DNA of 37,875 nucleotides, from assembly GCA_030428785.1 (NCBI GenBank), contig JAUIEF010000030.1, forward strand, positions 1 to 37,875. The letters are read 5' to 3'. The stretch comes from a bacterium. GTDB taxonomy: Bacteria; Planctomycetota; B15-G4. Positions 35,559-37,875 of this stretch are shown piece after piece. A model generated the notes under the pieces. That model was not told the DNA's origin and searched no databases. It saw only the letters and a list, made by a program, of their open reading frames with translations. Position 1 is the stretch's first letter, and each line of letters begins with the position of its first letter. The position numbers were made by a program, and so were the translations under genes.

Positions 35559-36758
35559 ATGACCGCCGTCCCCTTCGCGCTGCGCCGTCCCTGGCTCCTC
35601 GTCCGCGACCTCGTCGTGGACCGGGCCGACCCCGACCTCGCCGCGCTGGGCCGGCTCACCGACCCCGAGCGCTTCCTGTGGGCGATCCTCCCCCACGCGG
35701 CGCGCACGATGTCGGCGTCCATCGCGCTGCTGCCCGCGCGCAGCGCGAAGGCGTCCGCGGTGGCGTACCTCTACTGCCGGATGCTCGACACCTACGAGGA
35801 CCTCGTGCCGGACGTCGCCGGGCGCGAGGCGGCGCTCCACGCGTTCGCGGCGCGCTTCGACGCGGCCGGCCCCGACGGCGCGCTCCCGGCGGCGCCGCCG
35901 CTCGACGCGCGCACCGCCGACCCGTCCGACCGCGCGCACGTGCTGCTCGTCGAGCGCTGCGACCTCGTCGACCGGGTGTACACGCGCCTCGAGCCCGCGG
36001 TGCGCGGCATCATCCGCGACCTCGTCGCCGACATGGCGGCCGGCATGGTCTGGGGCAGCGCGACCTTCGCGGCGCAGGGCGGCGTGCTCGCCGACGAGGC
36101 GCAGCTCCTGCGCTACTGCCGCGAGGTGCTGGGCAACCCGGTCGTGTACGTCGCGCGGCTCTCGCTGCTGCTCCAGGGCCGCTCGCCGGACCTCACGGAC
36201 GAGGAGCGCAGCGCGGCGCTGCGCGGCGGCGAGTTCGTGCAGCTCGCGAACGTGACCCGCGACGTGGAGAAGGACCTCGCGCGCGGCGTCGCGTACCACC
36301 CGGCGCTGGCCGGCGACCTCGGCCGCAAGCTCAGCCGCCCGCGCGCCGTGTTCGGCACGACGGTCGACTCGGCCGCCGCGCTCCACGAGCGCGACGCGGT
36401 CGACGACGGCGACGCCGTGCTCGTCGAGCGCGTGCGCCGCGTGCGGCAGGAGTTCCTGCGCCTCGCCCTCGAGCGCGCGCCGGACTACGGACGCTTCATG
36501 ACGCTGCACCGCTCGCGGCTGCTCGGCACGAGCGCGCTGCTCCTGCTGCTCTTCACCGACCGACACTACCGCGGCACGGCGGTGCGCGTCGGGCGCGCGC
36601 CCTGGGGCGGCCGGCCGTCGGGGCTCGGCCTGCTGCGGCGCGCGCTGCCGGGCGTCGTGTCGCGACGCTGGACGCAGCGCACGGCCGCGAGCGTCGTGGA
36701 GGTGCTCCACGACGCCGGCCGCGACTTGCCGCCGTTCGAGGACGACGTCCCCGCGTGA
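35559..36758 (+). CDS. Squalene/phytoene synthase-family enzyme
   Basis: A 399-residue trans-isoprenyl-diphosphate synthase. The first aspartate-rich motif is DTYED (D77-D81) in YLYCRMLDTYEDLV and the second is NVTRDVEKD (D235-D239); both bind the magnesium-diphosphate of the prenyl substrates. The helical pattern around HAARTMSASIALLP and REVLGNPVVYVA fits the squalene synthase/phytoene synthase fold. It would join two farnesyl or geranylgeranyl diphosphates head to head in the cytoplasm or at the membrane, as a first step to hopanoids, sterols or carotenoids. The sequence alone does not decide between C30 and C40. It is longer than typical bacterial members (~290), with a ~75-residue C-terminal extension. 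The next gene overlaps it by GTGA. Confidence 0.85.
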   Translation: MTAVPFALRRPWLLVRDLVVDRADPDLAALGRLTDPERFLWAILPHAARTMSASIALLPARSAKASAVAYLYCRMLDTYEDLVPDVAGREAALHAFAARFDAAGPDGALPAAPPLDARTADPSDRAHVLLVERCDLVDRVYTRLEPAVRGIIRDLVADMAAGMVWGSATFAAQGGVLADEAQLLRYCREVLGNPVVYVARLSLLLQGRSPDLTDEERSAALRGGEFVQLANVTRDVEKDLARGVAYHPALAGDLGRKLSRPRAVFGTTVDSAAALHERDAVDDGDAVLVERVRRVRQEFLRLALERAPDYGRFMTLHRSRLLGTSALLLLLFTDRHYRGTAVRVGRAPWGGRPSGLGLLRRALPGVVSRRWTQRTAASVVEVLHDAGRDLPPFEDDVPA

Positions 36759-37753
36759 CCGGTGCCGCGCGCCTCTTCGACGAGGAGACGCGCGACGCCG
36801 CCGAGCGCATGCACGAGGGCGCGCCGATGCGCCGGCTCGCGCTCGCCGACACGCCGGAGGCCGCCGCGATGCGCGCCGCGCTCGAGGCGTGCTGGGCGCG
36901 CGCCGGCGACGCGCGCGACCGCCTGCGCAAGGGCCTGCTCCACGAGCGCTGGGGTCAACACGTCGGCGCGCTCGCGCAGCTCCTCGCGCTGGGGCTCGTC
37001 CTCCGCGAGGGCTGGGACGCGGTGTGCGAGCCGGAGCTCGGCGGCCGCACGCCCGACCTGCTCGTGACGCGCGACGGCGCGCGGGCGCTCGTCGAGGTGC
37101 GCGCCGTGACGGGCATGGGCGAGGCGCCGTGGGAGTCCGGGGGCGAGGCGTCGGACCTCACGGGCCTGCTGCTCGACGACACGCGCAGCGGTGCGCGCCT
37201 CGTCGACGACGGCCGGCACCCCGACGACGACACGCCGCGTCGCACCGGCCGCGCGGAGAAGGACCGCCGCGCCCGTGCCCGCCGCCTCGCGGCCGAACGC
37301 GCGGCGGCGCGTCTCGCGTCGGAGGACGAGCTCGCCGACGTCGTCGCGCGCGTGCTGGGCCGCAAGGCCGACGCGTACGCGGCGCTCTGCGAGCGGTTCG
37401 ACCTGCCCTACCTCGTCGCGCTCTACCAGGACACGGACGACCAGCTCGGTCCGCTCGCGCGGCGCGTCGCGTACGGCGGTCCGGGCGTCGACGGGCTCTT
37501 CACCGCCGAGCGCGACCGCTTCGCGCACGTCTCGGGCGTGCTCGTGTTCGGGCGCGCGCCGGACGAGACGGGCGCGCTGCTGCTGCGCGGCGAGCTCACG
37601 GTCGACCCGGCCGCGCGCCGTCCGTTCCCCGGCGCGTTCCCGGACCTCGCGCGCTGGGAGGTCGGCGACGACGGCGTGCCGCGCCGGACGACGCGGGGCG
37701 CGGCGGCATTCGCGTTGGACGTGCCGGGCGCGGATGGGCGCGGGCCCGCCTGA
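36755..37753 (+). CDS. Protein with degenerate PD-(D/E)xK-like motif
   Basis: A 332-residue protein whose GTG at 36755 overlaps the TGA of the previous gene, so the two are surely co-transcribed. N-terminal residues 1-95 are helical and Ala/Arg-rich. Around 100-116 is TPDLLVTRDGARALVEVRAV: PD (P100-D101), then E114-V-R116, the spacing of the PD-(D/E)xK nuclease core but with arginine in place of lysine. A charged helical stretch (~165-200, RAEKDRRARARRLAAERAAARLASEDELADVV) and LPYLVALYQDTDDQL follow, as in restriction-endonuclease-like proteins of unknown role. There is no signal peptide. A nuclease or DNA-binding role is an inference; an inactive fold is equally possible. Nothing is seen in the 122 bp after it. 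Confidence 0.7.
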   Translation: MTGAARLFDEETRDAAERMHEGAPMRRLALADTPEAAAMRAALEACWARAGDARDRLRKGLLHERWGQHVGALAQLLALGLVLREGWDAVCEPELGGRTPDLLVTRDGARALVEVRAVTGMGEAPWESGGEASDLTGLLLDDTRSGARLVDDGRHPDDDTPRRTGRAEKDRRARARRLAAERAAARLASEDELADVVARVLGRKADAYAALCERFDLPYLVALYQDTDDQLGPLARRVAYGGPGVDGLFTAERDRFAHVSGVLVFGRAPDETGALLLRGELTVDPAARRPFPGAFPDLARWEVGDDGVPRRTTRGAAAFALDVPGADGRGPA

Positions 37754-37875
37754 ACGGTCCGCGGCGGCCGGCCCGCGCTCCGTGCCTCGGCGTCGCACGC
37801 GTCACGCCCGCGCCCCGACGGATCCCCGTGCGTCCATCCCGCGCCGGGCTCGCGCGCGCGCACGCCGTCCGTCGC

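Noticed and set aside
37754..37875. Possible gene at the right edge
   Set aside because: The remaining 122 bp show no start with ribosome site and no recognisable peptide; nothing can be supported.

Overview
The window is very GC-rich, with third codon positions almost always G or C, and it carries a gene set typical of a deep-branching planctomycete. Pointers to Planctomycetota are the planctomycete/acidobacterium-type ECF sigma factor next to a Ser/Thr kinase with TPRs, several large secreted repeat proteins, and a recurring ~123-residue C-terminal domain (GGT-HAFP-QIL ... SNA-TxP) on three unrelated exported proteins. I assign the phylum with fair confidence. A lineage near the Saltatorellus/Engelhardtia group is a guess from memory of similar C-terminal domains. 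No rRNA, tRNA, CRISPR, integrase or transposase was seen.

Layout. 1-2696: the 3' end of a large surface protein. 2778-7631 (minus): a signalling operon of ECF sigma factor, then a TPR Ser/Thr kinase (GTGA overlap), then a membrane-anchored TPR protein. 7832-8713 (minus): an MddA-like methanethiol S-methyltransferase, divergent from a large exported protein (9006-11156). 11411-13915: a secreted metzincin protease ending in a strong terminator. 14108-15439: a non-standard island with two convergent four-helix-bundle (23S-IVS/S23-type) genes, each preceded by a 23-bp inverted repeat and a hexanucleotide array, plus a third array. 15515-17571: an SDR oxidoreductase, a small lipoprotein and a secreted protein of unknown function. 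17885-21746 (minus): a beta-propeller-like secreted protein and an alpha/beta hydrolase. 21898-25253: a small membrane protein, an M61-type peptidase and a membrane-anchored protein. 25261-28246 (minus): an FG-GAP-like protein and a HAF-repeat protein. 28434-29744: a putative HTH regulator with a 14-bp palindrome in its divergent promoter region. 29807-33023: an MBOAT acyltransferase and an AlgX/AlgJ-like SGNH protein, a polysaccharide O-acetylation pair. 33081-35454 (minus): a beta-lactamase-family serine hydrolase and an AraC-type regulator. 35559-37753: a squalene/phytoene synthase-family enzyme overlapping a protein with a degenerate PD-(D/E)xK-like motif.

Most of the window looks like ordinary planctomycete genome dominated by exported proteins. 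The best candidate for something undescribed is the 14.1-15.4 kb island. Its two four-helix-bundle genes keep the same order of parts (CCGAAS-type hexamer array, 23-bp inverted repeat reaching the ribosome binding site, CTCAC-ATG, ORF), although the inverted-repeat arms do not match each other in sequence. Both genes have less extreme codon use than their neighbours. A second point is a set of gene starts with a TAGACT or TATCCT box 6-8 nt before the ATG, which suggests leaderless transcripts.
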